DNA from: UBA4733 sp036734945
GTDB taxonomy: Bacteria; Chloroflexota; UBA4733
DNA: 64,000 bases
Direction: 5' to 3'
NCBI GenBank assembly: GCA_036734945.1
Contig: DAIMXP010000028.1
Span: forward strand, 1-64,000
Shown: one piece after another, positions 63,135 to 64,000 of the stretch
How the letters are laid out: the number at the start of each line of letters is the position of its first letter
Numbering within the stretch: the stretch's first letter is position 1
The notes under the pieces: model-generated
Database searches by the model: none
What the model was told of the DNA's origin: nothing
What the model saw: only the letters and a program-made list of their open reading frames with translations
Made by a program: the position numbers and the translations under genes

Positions 63135-64000
63135 CACGTCCACCAGCGCCTCCACCCAGTCGCCCAGGTTACGTCCGTTCACCCATACCTGGGCAGTCAG
63201 GACGTAGCGGCCGGCAGCCGTGGTTGCCGGCAAGGAAAACGCGATCGTATACGCTCCGTCGCTTTCCGGCGCTACCACCCCGCCGGTTCCACCTGGCGTC
63301 TGCCAGCCGTCCGGGACGTTCAGGATTGTTCGGATCTGCAGCGGTGTCGATGCGCTGTTGCTGACTTGCTGCTCGACATGTCCACGCGAACCTGGATTAA
63401 GTGTCTGGTGATAGGGATACAGGCGCAGCCACTGGGGATCAAGCCCGCAGTTCGGGTGTTCCCAGGGCAGCATGGCCGTCAGCAGGCGTTCGCGTGCGCG
63501 CAGGGCCGCCCGGGCCTCAGCCAGGAACTCCGGCGGCAGGATGAAGGGCAGGGGTACGTGCATGTTCACCAGGAGATCGGGTTGCAACTGTTCCAGGAGA
63601 TCCAGGCAGCGCTCGTAGCCGCGTCCGGCCCCCAGCAGGTTGCGGTTGTGGGTGCAATAGTCGTCCAGGCCGCCCGGCGTGAAGGAGTCGCCGCCGATCA
63701 ACAGCTTTGTGTCCGCCTGCTCGACCAGCAAGGCGCTGTGCAGCAGCGTTTGCCCGGGGAAGTCGTAGGCGCTGAGTGTGAATTCCTGCCAGTCGACACG
63801 CTCGCCCTCTTCCAGGAGGCGATCCGGCTGAATGACGGTCGGGTCCAGGCAGGGCAGCGCGTAGGCGTCCGGTCGCGTCAGCACGTCGGCCAAACTGCGA
63901 TGGGCCCAGACGGCGCAGCCGGTTTGCTCCACCAGCGCAGCGATGCCGCCGACGTGGTCGTCGTGGTAATGCGAGATCCACACCGCGTCGACGCCGCTAA
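63120..64000 (-). CDS. Metallo-beta-lactamase-fold hydrolase, cut by the window edge
   Basis: The last 287-plus residues of a leftward gene that continues past the right edge. The metal site is SHYHDDHVGGIAALV (HxHxDH), with further ligands likely in LLIGGDSFTPGG and VNMHVPLPF. After about 190 residues the fold gives way to a beta-rich domain (NPGSRGHVEQQVSNSAST, GRYVLTAQVWVNGRNLGDWV) like an immunoglobulin-type or CARDB module. It is a zinc hydrolase of unknown substrate. The missing amino end prevents judging export. Its end lies in the inverted repeat at 63080. Confidence 0.78.
   Translation of the reverse strand, partial: SGVDAVWISHYHDDHVGGIAALVEQTGCAVWAHRSLADVLTRPDAYALPCLDPTVIQPDRLLEEGERVDWQEFTLSAYDFPGQTLLHSALLVEQADTKLLIGGDSFTPGGLDDYCTHNRNLLGAGRGYERCLDLLEQLQPDLLVNMHVPLPFILPPEFLAEARAALRARERLLTAMLPWEHPNCGLDPQWLRLYPYHQTLNPGSRGHVEQQVSNSASTPLQIRTILNVPDGWQTPGGTGGVVAPESDGAYTIAFSLPATTAAGRYVLTAQVWVNGRNLGDWVEALVDVPDAS

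Overview
The window is GC-rich, densely packed bacterial chromosome. It looks like a heterotrophic member of the Chloroflexota, though no rRNA or universal marker is present. The evidence is indirect: many lipoprotein solute-binding proteins with very long Ala/Ser/Thr linkers, twin-arginine-like signal peptides, a RuBisCO-like protein beside a DUF1537-type sugar-acid kinase, Uma2 nucleases, and large carbohydrate and amino-acid catabolic cassettes. No tRNA, rRNA or CRISPR array was found.

Layout. 1-6.8 kb: a transposon end abutting a broken solute-binding protein gene, a dehydrogenase remnant, an SMP-30 lactonase, a Ca2+/H+ antiporter, an intact solute-binding protein, a Fic protein, then a short graveyard of gene ends. 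6.8-15.1 kb: a degenerate PhyH oxygenase, a class V aminotransferase, an amidohydrolase, an AAA ATPase with a small PIN-like partner, a MalY/PatB-type lyase, a Phd/RelE toxin-antitoxin pair and a D-2-hydroxyacid dehydrogenase. 15.2-21.2 kb: a decayed RuBisCO-like/kinase pair, a 922-bp element with terminal inverted repeats, a heterodimeric ABC exporter with one frameshifted half, and a 355-bp MITE with perfect 79-bp arms.

21.2-32.5 kb: an oxidoreductase, a SelA-like PLP enzyme and a GntR regulator, then a tightly overlapping operon read leftward: solute-binding protein, threonine-synthase-like enzyme, GHL6-like hydrolase, DUF3830-like protein, second threonine-synthase-like enzyme, M20 peptidase. 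32.5-39.4 kb: an acyltransferase, a tandem paralogue of the preceding binding protein killed by one amber codon, a further binding-protein fragment, a Uma2 protein, an MDR dehydrogenase and another binding protein. 39.4-50.1 kb: a leftward cassette (ceramidase-like, DegT aminotransferase, isochorismatase-like, heparinase-like) and a rightward cassette (M55 aminopeptidase, TIM-barrel isomerase, beta-propeller). 50.4-55.6 kb: two more binding proteins, a cutC fossil, a TIM-barrel isomerase and an SDR. 55.7-64 kb: a more housekeeping block with Uma2, a membrane AAA protease of FtsH type with a membrane partner, glutamate dehydrogenase, galactokinase, small unknown proteins and a metallo-beta-lactamase-fold hydrolase cut by the window edge.

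Two themes run through the window. First, there are six intact-or-nearly-intact carbohydrate-type binding proteins plus two fragments, yet not one matching permease or importer ATPase. Second, decay is widespread: at least ten genes are broken, truncated or reduced to fossil ends between intact neighbours. The binding proteins carry recognisable sigma70-type promoters, and in one tandem pair a 19-bp palindrome overlaps the -10 box, suggesting repression by a dedicated regulator.
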